In this document: positions 51,640-62,981 of the stretch, piece by piece
How positions within the stretch are numbered: position 1 is the stretch's first letter
Layout: each line of letters begins with the position of its first letter
DNA from: Gambelia wislizenii
Taxonomy: Eukaryota; Chordata; Lepidosauria; Squamata; Crotaphytidae
Length of the DNA: 64,000 bases
Direction of reading: 5' to 3'
Assembly: GCA_030847615.1 (NCBI GenBank)
Contig: JAUMIR010000004.1
Location: 223,385,501 to 223,449,500 of the forward strand
Notes under the pieces: generated by a model
Told to the model about the DNA's origin: nothing
The model's input: only the letters and a program-made list of their open reading frames with translations
Databases searched by the model: none
Position numbers and translations under genes: made by a program

Positions 51640-52633
51640 CAGTCATCCCTTCACATTCGCGGGGGTTACGTTCCCCAGACCCCCGCGAATGTGAAAAATC
51701 CGCGAATAACAATTGCCCTCCCCCGCCAAAGTGACAACAGGGCCTCCGGAGGCCCTATAGTCGCTTTCCCCCGCCTCCCCAGGCCTTCATGGGCCTCCGG
51801 AGCGTCTCCGGAGGCCCCATGAGCGCCTCCCCGGCCATCCCCACCCCTTCCCGAGGCCTGCATGGGGCCTCCTGAGCGTCTCCGGGGGCCCCATGGAGGC
51901 CTCCCCGGCCCTCCCCACCCCTTCCCGAGGCCTGCATGGGGCCTCCGGAGCGTCTCTGGAGGCCCCACGGAGGCCTCCCCGGCCCTCCCCACCCCTTCCC
52001 CGGGCCTGCATGGGGCCTCCAGAGCGTCTCCGGAGGCCCCATGGAGGCCTCCACGGCCCTCCCCAGCCCTTCCCCAGGCCTGCATGGGGCCTCCCGAGAC
52101 ACTCCGGAGGCCCCATGGAGGCCTCCCCGGCCCTGCCCCCTCCCTCCCAGGGCTTTCACGGGGCTTCCGGAGGGTCTCCGAAGGCCCCGTGGAGGCCTCC
52201 CCGGCCCTCCCCACCCCTTCCCTGGGCCTGCATGGGGCTTCCGGAGCATCTCCGGAGGCCCCATGGAGGCCTCCCCGGCCCTCCCCACCCCCTCCCCAGG
52301 ACTTCATGGGGCCTCCGGAGCGTCTCCGGAGGCCCCATGGAGGCCTCCCCGGCCCTCCCCGCCCCTTCCCGAGGCCTGCATGGGGCCTCCGGAGCGTCTC
52401 TGGAGGCCTCCCCGGCCCTGCCCCCTCCCTCCCAAGGCCTTCGCGGGGCCTCCAGAGGGTCTCCGAAGGCCCCGTGGAGGCCTCCCCGGCCCTCCCCGCT
52501 CCCTCCCAGGGCTTTCACGGGGCCACCGGAGGCCCCGTGTCGCGGTTTTGGGGGGCGGGGGCGGGGGGCCCTCCCAAAACCGCAAATAATCAAAACCGCG
52601 AATGTCAAGTTCGCGAATGTGGAGGGACAACTG
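51640..52633 (+). mobile_element. Tigger-like element carrying a 74-bp minisatellite
   Basis: Ends CAGTCATCCCTTCACATTCG and AATGTGGAGGGACAACTG, flanked by TA (51638-51639, 52634-52635). Just inside, 'cccgcgaatgtgaaaaatcc' and 'caaaaccgcgaatgtcaa' are the element's subterminal parts. The interior is the tandem array described at 51775-52540. In the MAK 5' intron. Confidence 0.85.
51775..52540. repeat. 74-bp GC-rich minisatellite, about ten units
   Basis: CCTGCATGGGG occurs at 51857, 51931, 52005 and 52079, exactly 74 bp apart, and the pattern continues with variation to about 52540. Each unit contains the palindrome-like 'ggcctccggagcgtctccgg' and 'aggcctccccggccct'. Because the unit lacks stop codons in most frames, ORFs of 100-258 codons appear in all frames on both strands; none is a gene. 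Confidence 0.92.
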
Positions 52634-52991
52634 TATAGCCAATGAGCATAAATACTGTACTGTTCTCTGGCACATTAGGGAAAAAAAATTGACAATCCCC
52701 CATGTTAGAAAGTTGAGAAGCACTGATGCAGGCAACTGTCCATGAACCTGCTCAGGGTCTGATATGCCATTCAACAAGAAGAAGAGCAACAAAATGTAAC
52801 AAAGTTTATGCAGCTCTGTCCCACCTGTCGTGAAGAACCCAAATATGCTATTTATATTAATTCAAACTACAGTGCAACACCACGTCAACAGCTTAGATCT
52901 TGTGCTGGGTAGAGCACAGCAAACTATTGTATTGTGCAGTAGTGTCAAACAAAAGTTAGAAGCAGCAGCAGCAGCAAAGCTCTGTGTGTGA

Positions 52992-53202
52992 GAGTGTATG
53001 CCTTAAAGTTGCATGTCGACTTATAGTGATTCCATGAATGTCATAGGATTTTCTTAGGCAAGAAATAGTCAGAGGTGGTTTTGCCAGTTCCTTCCTCTGA
53101 AATATAGCCGACAGCACCTGAGATTGATTGGCAATCTTCCATTCGAGTACTAACCAGAACTGCCCCTGCTTAGCTTGCAAGATCATATGGAACCTAGTAC
53201 CT
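52992..53202 (-). mobile_element. 5S-rRNA-derived SINE
   Basis: Reverse complement of the 5S SINE: tail 'gccttaaagttgcatgtcg', body 'ggttttgccagttccttcct', head 'cttccattcgagtactaacc' and 'cctgcttagcttgcaagat'. Confidence 0.82.
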
Positions 53203-53814
53203 TTAGAATGTTTAGGTCAACACAGCTGTACTGACCATTATAACTGCACCAGAATCAGACTTGAGTCCCAGCACTTGGAACAAGGGGATAATAATGGATA
53301 TTTCTTTTTAAAAAAATCACATATGCAGAATGCTTCCTATGTAACTACTGCTGGTACTAAAATGCTAATGTTTACTGCTACAAATTACTGAGCACATCAG
53401 CTCACACGACTAGACTGTAACCTACAATTGTTCTAGGTTTATATACCACGGGTATCAATAAGAGACGTGTGGGTATAGTCATGTTACATCTTGCGGATGT
53501 CAGTGCAATTTTTTAAAAAAACCTCTACTTATATATCTTCTCACTGAAAAAAAGGTCACGCTGATCACTTCCAGAAAACATATGCTTTTCTGACTTAGTA
53601 GTTTCATCTTAGTCCTCAAAGATAAAGATTAGAACAGACCTCATGAATATTAAGGAAATGAAAGCCTTATCATGTTAATCTTGCAAGCAATTTTTTAACA
53701 CTGACTCCACTAGAATTCACAATGCTTGCACAATTTATCATCACCACCACTACTACTCTGGATAGAACTTTAATGTTTACAGAAACCTAAGAGGAAAATA
53801 AAGATAGCCTAAAT

Positions 53815-54236
53815 ATCCTAAAGGCACCAGATCCCTTCTGATCTTAGAAGCTAAGCAGGGGTCAGCCCTTGTTAGTACTTGGATGGGAGACTGGCAATGA
53901 ATACAGTGGGCTTTTCCTTGAGTTTTTTTCCGGGCTGTGAGGCTGTGTTCTGGAATAGTTTCTTTCTGACATTTCGCCTGCATCTGTGGCTGGCATCTTC
54001 AGAGAATGGTTGGGTAGGTGTGTCTGGGAGCCAGATTTTGTTTACTTTTATGGGTTCTTCTTTCCTGTTGAAGTTGTCCAGGTGTTTGTGGATTTCAATA
54101 GCTTCTCTGTGCATTCTGACATGATAGTTGTTGGCCTGGTTTTGAAATACAATAGAATCAAAAAACCATATGAAATTCATGGGGCTGCCATAAGTCAACA
54201 TGTGACTTGAAGGCACACACACACACACACACACAC
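53815..54236 (+). mobile_element. 5S-rRNA-derived SINE interrupted by a Penelope-like fragment
   Basis: Head 53815-53904 ('ggcaccagatccc', 'cttggatgggagac') and tail 54161-54236 ('accatatgaaattcatgg', 'gacttgaaggcacac', then a CA run 54214-54235). The 250 bp between belong to another element (53905-54158). Confidence 0.8.
53905..54158 (-). mobile_element. Penelope-like element 3' fragment
   Basis: The minus strand encodes REAIEIHKHLDNFNRKEE, the typical C-terminal text of vertebrate Penelope-like retroelements just after the GIY-YIG endonuclease, followed by non-coding 'gaagatgccagccacagatg' and 'ggcgaaatgtcagaaagaa'. Only the extreme end is present, inserted into a 5S SINE. Confidence 0.65.
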
Positions 54237-54239
54237 GAA

Positions 54240-55200
54240 GAATATAGCCTGTATAAGATTTGGCTCTCATATATACTACACTAAAGTCACAATAACCCTA
54301 TTTGCTTTTTTAAAGAAAAACTGAGGAGACCATAGAATCCACCTCTTTTCAATTAGTACAAAAATTAGAACAAAAAGCGATAATGAATTTTTACTCTCAG
54401 AATTTTTAGAGGAAGGTGCTTAACAGAAAACAAACCCTACTTGCTCCTGTTAACAATTTAAAATGGACAGAGTTAACACTGGAGGTGGGTGTCTGCATGG
54501 AACATATGATTGGCATTTTGAAAGAATTAATCTTGCTTCATTTCTTTCCTTGTTTACTTTAACAGGATAAACTACTGCAGTTGCTAAAGAGTGACAAGTG
54601 GTTGCCAAGGCAGTAAAACAGCAGTTTCCATCCTTTCATTCATGAGAAAACTGCAGCTTTCATGTTACAACTAAAGAGCACAGTTTAGTCTTCCTGTCCT
54701 TGGCATTTGTACATGTCATCATTCAAAAGGTTAGAAAAGAAACTCCTCTCCCTGCTCTATTTTTCTTCTGTATATCTAGAATAAGAGGTGTTCTTCTATC
54801 AATTTCCTTATTGTCAGATCCTAACAATATTTACTTTAAAATGTGCCACATCAATTTCAGTGGAAAACATTTCCAAGTAGTCCAACCTTATGCAGTATTA
54901 GGTTCTCCTAGTGAGTCAACACAGAACTGTCCCTCATTGTTCTGGGCTCAAAGGAACACAGGAGTAAGTCTGAAGTTTTTTAGGATAAGTGAAAATCTTA
55001 AGATTTCTAAATTTTCATTTAAATATATGAAAAATTTATCTACTTCTGAAAAAAGTACTACACTTGCCTTTGGTCAAATTATGTGAATTTCTAACAGAAA
55101 CAACAATCCCACTGACCATAGAAAAACTGAGTTCCATTCTACATACACCAGTGCCAGGATCTAACACTCTTACTGTGACAGTGAATAAAAGAAAATATCT
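54240..55200. other. MAK 5' intron, nothing recognised
   Basis: AT-rich, no recognised repeats or exons; the 128-codon plus ORF at 54700 has no domain or splice support. Confidence 0.4.
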
Positions 55201-55206
55201 AATTTT

Positions 55207-56402
55207 CATAGAATCATAGAACTGTAGAGTTGGAAGAGACCACAAGGGCCATCCAGTCCAACCCCCTGCCATGCAGGAAATCACAATCAAAGCATCCCTG
55301 ACAGATGGCCATCCAGCCTCTGTTTTAAGGACCTACGAGGAAGGAGACCCCGCCATACTCCAAGGGAGTGTGTTCCACTGCCAAACAGTTCTTACTGTCA
55401 AAAAGTTCTTCCTAATGTTGAGGTGGAATCTCTGTTCCTGGAGCTTGCATCCATTGCTCCGTGTCTAGTCTCTGGAGCAGCAGAAAACAAGCTTGCTCCA
55501 TCCTCAATGTGACACCCCTTCAAATACTTAAACAGGGCTATCATATCACCCTTTAACCATCTTTTTTCCAGGCTAAACATACCCAGCTCCCTAAGTCTTT
55601 CCTCATAAGGCATGGTTTCCAGACCTTTCACCATTTTAGTCGCCCTCCTCTAGACATGCTCCAATTTGTCAATATCCTTTTTGAACTGGACACAGTATTC
55701 TAGGCGAGGCCCGACCAAGGCAGAATAGAGTGGCACTGTTACTTGCCTTGACCTAGACACTCTACTTCTATTGATGCAGCCCAAAATCACATTGGCCTGT
55801 TTAGCTGCTGCATCACACTGTTGACTCATGTTCAACTTGTGGTCTACTAGGACTCCTAGATCCCTTTCGCATGTAGTCTCGTTCAGCCAGGTCTCCCCCA
55901 TCCTATATCTATGCATTTCATTTTTCCGCCCAAAGTGCAGTACCTTGCATTTCTCCATACTGTATTATATTTTGTTAGCTTTGGCCCATCTCTCCAGTCT
56001 ATCCAGGTCATTTTGAATTGTGATCTTGTCCTCTAGGGTATTAGCTACTCCTCTTAATTTGGTGTCATCTGCAAATTTGATAAGTATGCCCCTAATTCTG
56101 TCATTCAAGTCACTGATAAAGATGTTGAATAGCACTGGGCCCAGGACAGAACTCTGTGGCACCCCACTGGTCACATCTTTCCAAGGCGAAGAGGAGCCAC
56201 TGCTGAGCGTCCTTTGGGTTCAGCCAGTCAACCAATTACAATTCCATTTAACAGTTAACTTATCTAGCCCACATTTTACAAGCTTGTTTGCAAGAATGTC
56301 ACGGGGAACCTTGTCAAAGGCCTTACTGAAATCAAGGTATGGAATATCCACAGCGTTCCCTTCATCTACCAAGCTGGTAATTTTATCCAAAAAAGAGATT
56401 TA
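55207..56402 (-). mobile_element. CR1 LINE, 5'-truncated (RT and C-terminal parts)
   Basis: Minus-strand fragments read GVPQSSVLGPVLFNIFISDL and ILIKFADDTK, the reverse transcriptase core (FADD is the catalytic box), then KCKVLHFGRKN and LYSALVGPRLEYCVQF, then [19 protein letters not shown]. Frameshifts separate these blocks and some text is deleted relative to the copy at 868. It ends at the CR1 tail (catagaatcatagaa) at 55207. Confidence 0.93.
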
Positions 56403-56559
56403 AAAAAAAAGTTTTTGAGTGATAAAAATTAACAATTTGGACTGGTTAAGAAAAAAACACTGATGTTCACTGAAGAACAGAATTTGAGGAGAGACAGGAA
56501 AGACTTTAGGCTACCTCAAACACCCATCCACCCTCCCTATGTGCATTGTGATATAGGGT

Positions 56560-57250
56560 TGTTGCTTTTGGAACTGTCTAAGGCTAGTCTATACGAGGCA
56601 ATAAAATGTGGTGTGCAGTAATGCCAATTCACAGCATTTCTCTCCATGGGGTTTTTGGCAAGATCGCAGGTATGTGAAGCTATCTGCATTTGCTGTTCAA
56701 ATGGGTATATCTGTGAATCAAGATGGCAGGGTTGTCCTGCCAAACAGTATTAAAAAAAAAAACAACTAAATCCAAGGTGCGGAAGTGTGATCTTCTGCTT
56801 AAATAAACAAAAAAACTTACCCTGTTTCATCACTCAGTGCATGATTGTTATGGCAAAAATCCAACATGATGGTTCCAGGCTCTGTCTTGCTGGCAAGCTC
56901 TGCCCCCCCCCCCCGCACACATCCGACCAAGCAGCCACCCGCTTTGGGAATGTGCAGCAATGAGATTTGGTTGTCCTAACAAGTGTGCAGTTCCCCCGCA
57001 ATTAAAAAAAAAACAACTAGAGGAAAGTCCCAAAATCTTTTCTAGCATAGTTTTTTATGGGTTTTGCCCCACCCTTCCAAATACCACAATTCAATGCAGG
57101 ATCTCATTAGGATAAATGGAATTCTCCTCGAATTCCAAGAGTTTTTTCACCATCTGAACAACCTATAGAAGCATTTCAAGGGACTATACAGGTTAACTTT
57201 GCAAAATCTGAATACACATCTTAGCACCATCCCTTTAAGGTGGCACTGAA
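56560..57250. other. Unclassified repeat-like stretch
   Basis: Contains 'aaggctagtctatacgaggc', 'cacagcatttctctccatgg' and 'tctcattaggataaatggaa', text resembling the interior of the MITE-like sequence at 61430-62690. Boundaries are not clear and no gene is supported. Confidence 0.3.
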
Positions 57251-57661
57251 GTGGTCAGAAGGACAGGTGATGTTCTAGGAATCCCAGACCTGGATGCTCA
57301 ACAGCCAACTTCAGGAGATAAACCAGTTTAACAGGGTTCACAATGTAGCATATCTATTTGTGTGTTTCAACCAGCAGACCCATCTGCATAGCTTAGAGTC
57401 GGGGTGGGGGGAGTGAGCAGAGAACCTTTTATACCACTTTAAGCTCTTTGGAGGAAAGGACACGAGCATACAGTATACTGTGTGGGTGTGTGTATACCTA
57501 AAATATTACAACTCTCCCTGCTGAAGCCAATGAGATTTAAAACACTTTTCAGTGAAACTGACCAGATCCTCCCCCAAACACTTCCAGCACCATCCTGCAC
57601 ATATGCTGACAGGAGGACAGTTCAGACTTTGCGAAGAGAAGGGCAGGCCTGAGAGTAAACA

Positions 57662-57890
57662 CAGTTGTCCCTTCATATTCACTGGGGTTTGGTTCCAGGA
57701 CCCCCGTGGATACCGAAATCCGTGAATACACAAGTCCCATTATATGCAATGGCATAACAAAATGGTGTCCCTTATATAAGGTGGGAAAATCAAGGTTTGC
57801 TTTTGAGATTACTATTTTTTAAAGAATATCTTCAAGCTGTGAATACTGAAATCCGTGGATACCAAATCCGTGGATACAGAGGGACAATTG
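57662..57890 (+). mobile_element. Tigger-like MITE, downstream of MAK promoter
   Basis: CAGTTGTCCCTTCATATTCA to GATACAGAGGGACAATTG, followed by TA. About 240 bp inside MAK intron 1 from the CpG island. Confidence 0.85.
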
Positions 57891-58130
57891 TAAATCTAAA
57901 TTAACACAGTGGGCGAAAGCTTACTCAAGAGTAAGGCAAGCACAAGCTCTGGTTGTAGGCGGAACTGGGAAGAGTACTCTGGAACTTTTTAAATATATAT
58001 ATATGGATATGGAACAGGGCAGAAGTGGCGCTCCTCTAGAGTAACCCCCCTGCACTGACGCCTTTTTTTCCCACCCTCGTTCCCGCTGCCGTTGACCGCG
58101 CACTGCCCGCCCAGACGGCCACACACTCAC

Positions 58131-58300
58131 TGCCGAGCTCCTCGCCGCCTACGGAGGGTCCGGGGCCTCCCCCTCCGGGTCCTGCCGCACCTTTGGGCCG
58201 CCTCATCACCACCACCACCGACCGCCTACTCCGGAAAGCCGGGCGCTCCCTCGACTCTGCCCGGCCCGGGCTGGGCTCCTAGCCAGCGGCGGCGGCGGCG
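58131..58300 (-). other. MAK: MAK non-coding exon 1 (candidate)
   Basis: The 3' edge is set by the GTGAGT donor (minus strand, 58125-58130). The 5' edge is a guess placed downstream of the X-box. Would splice over about 10 kb to the exon with the ATG at 47764, possibly through further non-coding exons. Confidence 0.45.
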
Positions 58301-58307
58301 GCGATTC

Positions 58308-58321
58308 GTTGCCTAGGCAAC
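58308..58321. promoter_or_regulatory. MAK: RFX X-box, perfect palindrome
   Basis: GTTGCCTAGGCAAC equals its own reverse complement and fits the RFX consensus RTNRCC(N1-3)RGYAAC. RFX factors with FOXJ1 drive ciliary genes, and MAK is a ciliary kinase. It lies in the CpG island about 180 bp upstream of the predicted exon 1 donor, a normal distance for an X-box. Confidence 0.8.
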
Positions 58322-58672
58322 AGCCCGCCTAGCGAATACGCCGGGCCCGCGCCAGCCACGCACGGAAGCAGTGGGCGGAGCTAAGAAAAGCCGAAGGCGC
58401 CCGAAAGAAGAGGAGGAGGAGGAGAGGAAGAGAAAAGCATGGTAGGGGTAGCAACCGAAGGGGGGCGCTCGCGCCCATATGCCGCCCGGAGTCCTGATTG
58501 GCTGAGGCAGCGGCGGTTCGTGAACGTTCCACCAGTGCGCCAGGTGGCCTCGGCGCGAGCCCTGGAGGGGCAAGCGATGTCAAAATGAGCCGGAAATCTC
58601 GACAGAGGATGCTAAAGAGATAGCGCTGTCGTTCAGAATGTTCAAATCAAGGGCTTCTTCAGGAAGCAAGTA

Positions 58673-58907
58673 CAATGATCCCCCGTATCCACGGATTTGG
58701 TATCCACGGATTCAAGTATTCACTGCTTGAAAATCTTTAAAAAATAATAATCCAAAAAAGCAAACCTTGATTTTGCCATCTGATCTAAGGGACACCAGTT
58801 TGCTGCGCCATTGCATATAATGGGACTTGAGTATTCACGGATTTGGATACTCACGGGGGGCGGGGGTGTCCTGGAACCAAAGCCAAGCAAATATGAAGGG
58901 ACAACTG
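58673..58907 (-). mobile_element. Tigger-like MITE, upstream of MAK promoter
   Basis: CAATGATCCCCCGTATCCAC after TA (58671-58672) to AATATGAAGGGACAACTG before TA (58908-58909). Reverse orientation relative to the copy at 57662, so the MAK promoter is bracketed by two copies in opposite orientation. Confidence 0.82.
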
Positions 58908-59339
58908 TATAATAGAATTTATCCGAATACACATCGTCATCATCTTTATTTCTATTCTGATTTTTTCCTAATTTGGGACTCAAAGCAGCATACAATAAAA
59001 ATACATTGTTAAAATCAGCAAGATACCAAAGTTAAAACACAATTAAAAAACTAAAAATAGAAATATTTGAAAAATCTATATTAAGTCCACAGCACAGTGT
59101 CATAAAACAGACCGTTTTTTATGAATTTGGAATTTTACAGAACAGCATGATAGTGTTATTTGCATACAGACTACACAACAACTGAAAATTTGCTCAGGCA
59201 AGGCAGCTCCAGTAGTTGGCAGTCCAACTACTAAAAAATATCAGTGAGAAAATATCAGTGAGAAAATAGCCATGTGGCAAAACGTTTATGTAGTCATTTT
59301 AGTCCAACAGAATAGAAAGTACCACAGAAGCAGCAGATA

Positions 59340-59915
59340 AAGCCAGGCGTTGGAAATGGGATGCAAATGTTTGACCAAGACCATTCATGCTCAAATTAAG
59401 CAGAAAGGAGGAGTCCTAAATGATATCTACAACATTCTTGAATCCCCATGTGTAGCACAAAGGGAAGCTTTGAAAATGAGGGTCCCCCCCCAGTTTTTAG
59501 TGTCTGCGCATTTTGTAAGCAAGGAGGGAAGACCCCCTGAAAGCCTGTTGCAAAAGGGTACCACGGGTCCACAACTTAGGGGTACCCAATAACAATATGG
59601 GTATTGTTAGTCAAAAAAGAATAAAACTTACTGAATTGCTAACCTGGATACCCTACCTGAGTGGCACCTATTTCTCAAGGGGAGCTCGCAAAAATGTTTA
59701 CCTGTTTAGGACAGAAGAGTAGTGAGAATTCAGTTGACTTACTCCAGTTGTTGCATCAGTCTCTTGAAACTCGCTGGCTCCCACACTGTAGATTTAAACC
59801 TGTGTTGACAGATAAATTGATTCCACAGCAAGTCAACTGTGTAGAAAATCAGGGTAACAGACCATTTTCTGGAATTCAAAGGATGAAAACATCAGAGGCC
59901 TTTCACAGGTAGATA
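59340..59915 (+). other. Unrecognised ORF cluster
   Basis: Two open frames, 59350-59592 (80 codons, KCLTKTIHAQIKQKGG...) and 59661-59912 (83 codons, SSENSVDLLQLLHQSLETRW...), with an open stretch between them in a third frame. Composition is protein-like in places (few low-complexity runs), which could indicate a decayed retrocopy or LINE piece. I recognise no family and find no clear splice sites. Confidence 0.25.
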
Positions 59916-60104
59916 GAAGTTCAAATGAAGTGTTGAAAAAGCTATTGTCATAAACCATAAAGCATAGAACCATAGTATTATTATTTACATGACACCAGAT
60001 TTCAGTTCTGGTTTAGTGAGCACCTCAAATGGGGAGAAAAAGATTTTTTTTAAATGAGCTATTTGGAATTCAGATGATTAAAAAACACACTAGCAGTATA
60101 AATA

Positions 60105-60885
60105 TCACTATGCCTTACAATGATTTCCTCGAGACTGTGGTGCACGCGCTGGTAACCTCCCGTCTAGATTTCTGCAATGCGCTCTACATGGGGCTGCCCT
60201 CATGCTTGGTCCGGAAACTTCAGTTGGTACAAAATATGGCAGCCAGAGTGGTCTCAGGAACATCTCGGAGAGACCATATAACTCCAGTACTAAAATCTCT
60301 CCACTGGCTGCCAATCAGTTTCCGGGCCCAGTATAAGGTGTTGGTTATTACCTTTAAAGCCCTAAATGGCTTGGGTCCAACTTACCTCCGGAACCGCCTC
60401 CTCCCATACAATCCTCCCTGCGCACTCCGGTCCTCTGGGAGGAATTTGCTTCAGCCACAAAAATCTAGGCTGTCTGCAACCTCCCAGAGGGCCTTTTCGG
60501 TAATCGCCCCCAAATTGTGGAATGACCTGCCGAATGAGATCCGTCAGATAACGAGCCTGAGTGGCTTTAAAAAAGCACTAAAGACGGATCTCTTTCGGCA
60601 GGCCTTTCCTTATTAGATCCCGGCCTCAGGGGATCCTGGCCTCTTCTAGGCTGCTGGCCATTTATTATATTTTATTGTATTTATAGTTTTAAATGTGATT
60701 TTAGATTAGTTGTTTTTAATTTATATTTGTTTAATGTTTTTTTTATGGGGGAGGGTGGGAGTGGGGGTGTTTAGGGATTTTATTTGTATTGTATTTTAAA
60801 TTCTGTAAGCCGCCCCGATTGTTTTAACAGAGGGGCGGGGTATAAATAAATTTTATTATTATTATTATTATTATTTCCATCAGAA
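60105..60885 (+). mobile_element. L2 LINE, 5'-truncated 3' end
   Basis: An open frame at 60105-60616 encodes the ORF2 C-terminus typical of L2: HALVTSRLDFCNALYMGLP, RVVSGTSRRDHITPVL, LHWLPISFRAQYKVL, FKALNGLGPTYL, LWNDLPNEIRQ. Stop at 60614-60616. The 3' UTR ends with 'gtaagccgccccgattg' and 'gcggggtataaataaa', then an (ATT)n tail. The RT core and endonuclease are missing. The frame is uninterrupted, so it is relatively young. Confidence 0.93.
60855..60885. repeat. (ATT)n L2 tail microsatellite
   Basis: About eight ATT units directly after the L2 3' end. Confidence 0.85.
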
Positions 60886-61429
60886 ATTATACTGAATCAG
60901 CAGCTTTATACCTCATATTAAATAAGTTATAAGTTCACATTTGATGCCAAAGGGCCTTGAAATTTTCAAGGTTAGTTGTCATCTTCTTCATCTTTCAAAC
61001 CTTATTACTGAGAAAGAATTGACAGTAAAATTTCTGACTTGGCAAGAGAAGTTATATTCCTGGTGCAAACCTAAACATTTAAGAATGTATATGGAATAGG
61101 GTTAAACATCTTAATTATATCTAGGGATGCTGTCTATGTGAGCCCAAAAACCCCAGAGTAATGGCATTTAGTAGCAGCTGCGACCTGTCTTAACGGTGTT
61201 TTGGCCCCCAAAGGCTTTGCATGCCCACCTGTCAAGATGGCAGCGGTGAGTGAATTACAGTACTCACATTTTCACCTATTGTAATCTGCTTCTGCCGAAC
61301 TTTTAAAAAAAAACTATTTCAACTGCACTGGAGCAATATTTTGCCTTTCCAAAAAAAAAAAAAAAGGGGGGAGAGGGAACAACACCCCATTTTCTTGCCT
61401 TAACACTCGCTCACTAAGGTGACAAATCA

Positions 61430-62690
61430 AGGGGCCGTTTACATGACAAACATGTCGTGAGATGAACTCATGATGATTCCTGGTAGTTCACACGTTCATC
61501 GTGATGATCTCGAGCTTTTCAGAAGGGGGGGCCACCATATATCCTCCAAGGAGCATGACTTTCCATCCCTCAGTTTGTCCCGTGTTTTTAAAAAAGTCTC
61601 GGGAGCTTTTGGAAAATTGGATATGTGAACAGGTTGGGACAAAATATCTCGGGAATAGGTGGTGGCCAGAAATTGAGGTGGGCAGGGGCAGGCACAGAGT
61701 TCAGAGAAGGAGGGGTCAGTCACCCATTCAATAGATTCAGCCTCACCAGCTGAAAGCAAAGGCTTCCTTCCTGGCTGTACGAAGGTTTGTGTGTGTGTGC
61801 CATAAGTCACACTGTTCAATGGATTTTTACACTGCAAACCCCTCAGCTCTAACCTGTCCCTTCCCTGCATGTAGGGTTTATTTTTTAAAGGGACTTTCAC
61901 ACTGCAAACCTCTGGGCTCCCGATCACCTCATTCATTCCCTCACCCCCCCCCATCCCCTGCACAGAGGGTTTATTTTTTAAAGGGACTTTCACGCTGCAA
62001 ACCTCTGGGCTTGCAAACCTCCTGATCGCCTCATTCATTCCCTCACCCCCCATCCCCTGCAAACATTTGTGGCAGCCAATAGCATCGCTCGTGGTGGGAA
62101 ATGCCACAGGAAATACGTCACAAATGTTGTGGGAAAATGACTAATTGCATCTTTGACTGACAGCTAAAAAAAAAATATCCCGGTAACTTTTCCCATGTAA
62201 ACAAAAAACCATTTGATACTATGTCTTAGAATCTTGCTTTTGCCATGGAAAAGGTTATCATGTAAACAACAATCCTGGGGTATTGTTCATCCAGGGACAA
62301 ATCATGTAAACAACAAGGGACAAACTCAGGATGAGGAAATCTCGCTTCCCCCCATAAAAAACCGTTGTGTAACTGCCGCCCAACATGACGATGCTGGGTG
62401 CAAGCACTGCTCCCACGCTCATCCAGCCTATCAGCTTTGCATTTCCTCTCCTATGGGAAAATGATTCATATTGAATCACTTGTCCTAACAAGGGGGAACA
62501 GACATTCCCCCTGCAGTTTTTTAAAAACTCTATGAAAATCCACAAAGGCTTTTCCTGCACAGTTTTTTACGTTTTGGGCCCCCATCCTTCACAAAACAGT
62601 GAAATGACATGGCTTGCCATTTAGACAGGTAGGGTTCTCCTCACATTTCATGAGGAGTTTTTTCCGCCATTAAGACAACCCCAGGGATTG
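61430..62690. repeat. Unclassified element with internal tandem units
   Basis: 'gccgtttacatgacaaacat' near the left and several 'catgtaaacaac' phrases mark a repeated family. At 61820-62060 a roughly 90-105 bp unit ('gggtttattttttaaaggga', 'cactgcaaacctctgggct', 'ctcattcattccctcaccc') occurs two to three times. A 203-codon minus-strand frame follows these units and is not a gene. Confidence 0.4.
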
Positions 62691-62981
62691 TCCCTAAAAT
62701 TGGTCACATTTTTAAAGGAAACATTTTCCTTGCACATACATGCATACTTCACATTTTAAGCCATATTTCTGTCAAAACTTTGCCAACATATTTTTTGGAT
62801 TTTCTTAATCATATTAGAAATAAACCCCACATTTCTCATGTGGCAGTCTTCTTTTACAACTTCCTGTGGCACATTTATGGGCCATTTCACCCACTATGTT
62901 TTTGTCTGCTTCTACACAGAAGAGTTTGAAATGTGGGACATATTGATGATACAAGAAATAAATAAGCAGTAATAGCTGCCC

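Larger units (their letters stand above)
58050..58570 (-). promoter_or_regulatory. MAK: MAK CpG-island promoter
   Basis: Dense CpG and GC block with (GGC)n at 58287-58303, the only such island on the 5' side of MAK. A good minus-strand donor GGCA|GTGAGT at 58131/58130 suggests non-coding exon 1 ends there. A perfect X-box at 58308-58321 lies just upstream of that exon. No TATA box seen. A divergent plus-strand transcript is possible but unsupported. Confidence 0.7.

Noticed and set aside
51666..52645. Seven overlapping ORFs of 100-258 codons on both strands
   Set aside because: All read the 74-bp minisatellite in different frames and share no known domain; the sequence is the inside of a Tigger-like element.
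58036..58583. Several short ORFs in the MAK CpG island
   Set aside because: Composition-driven. None has domains, and the strong features here are the X-box and splice donor.
61496..62107. 203-codon minus-strand ORF
   Set aside because: Encodes the same peptide segments (for example CSVKVPLKNKP) two to three times because it reads internal tandem units; not a gene.
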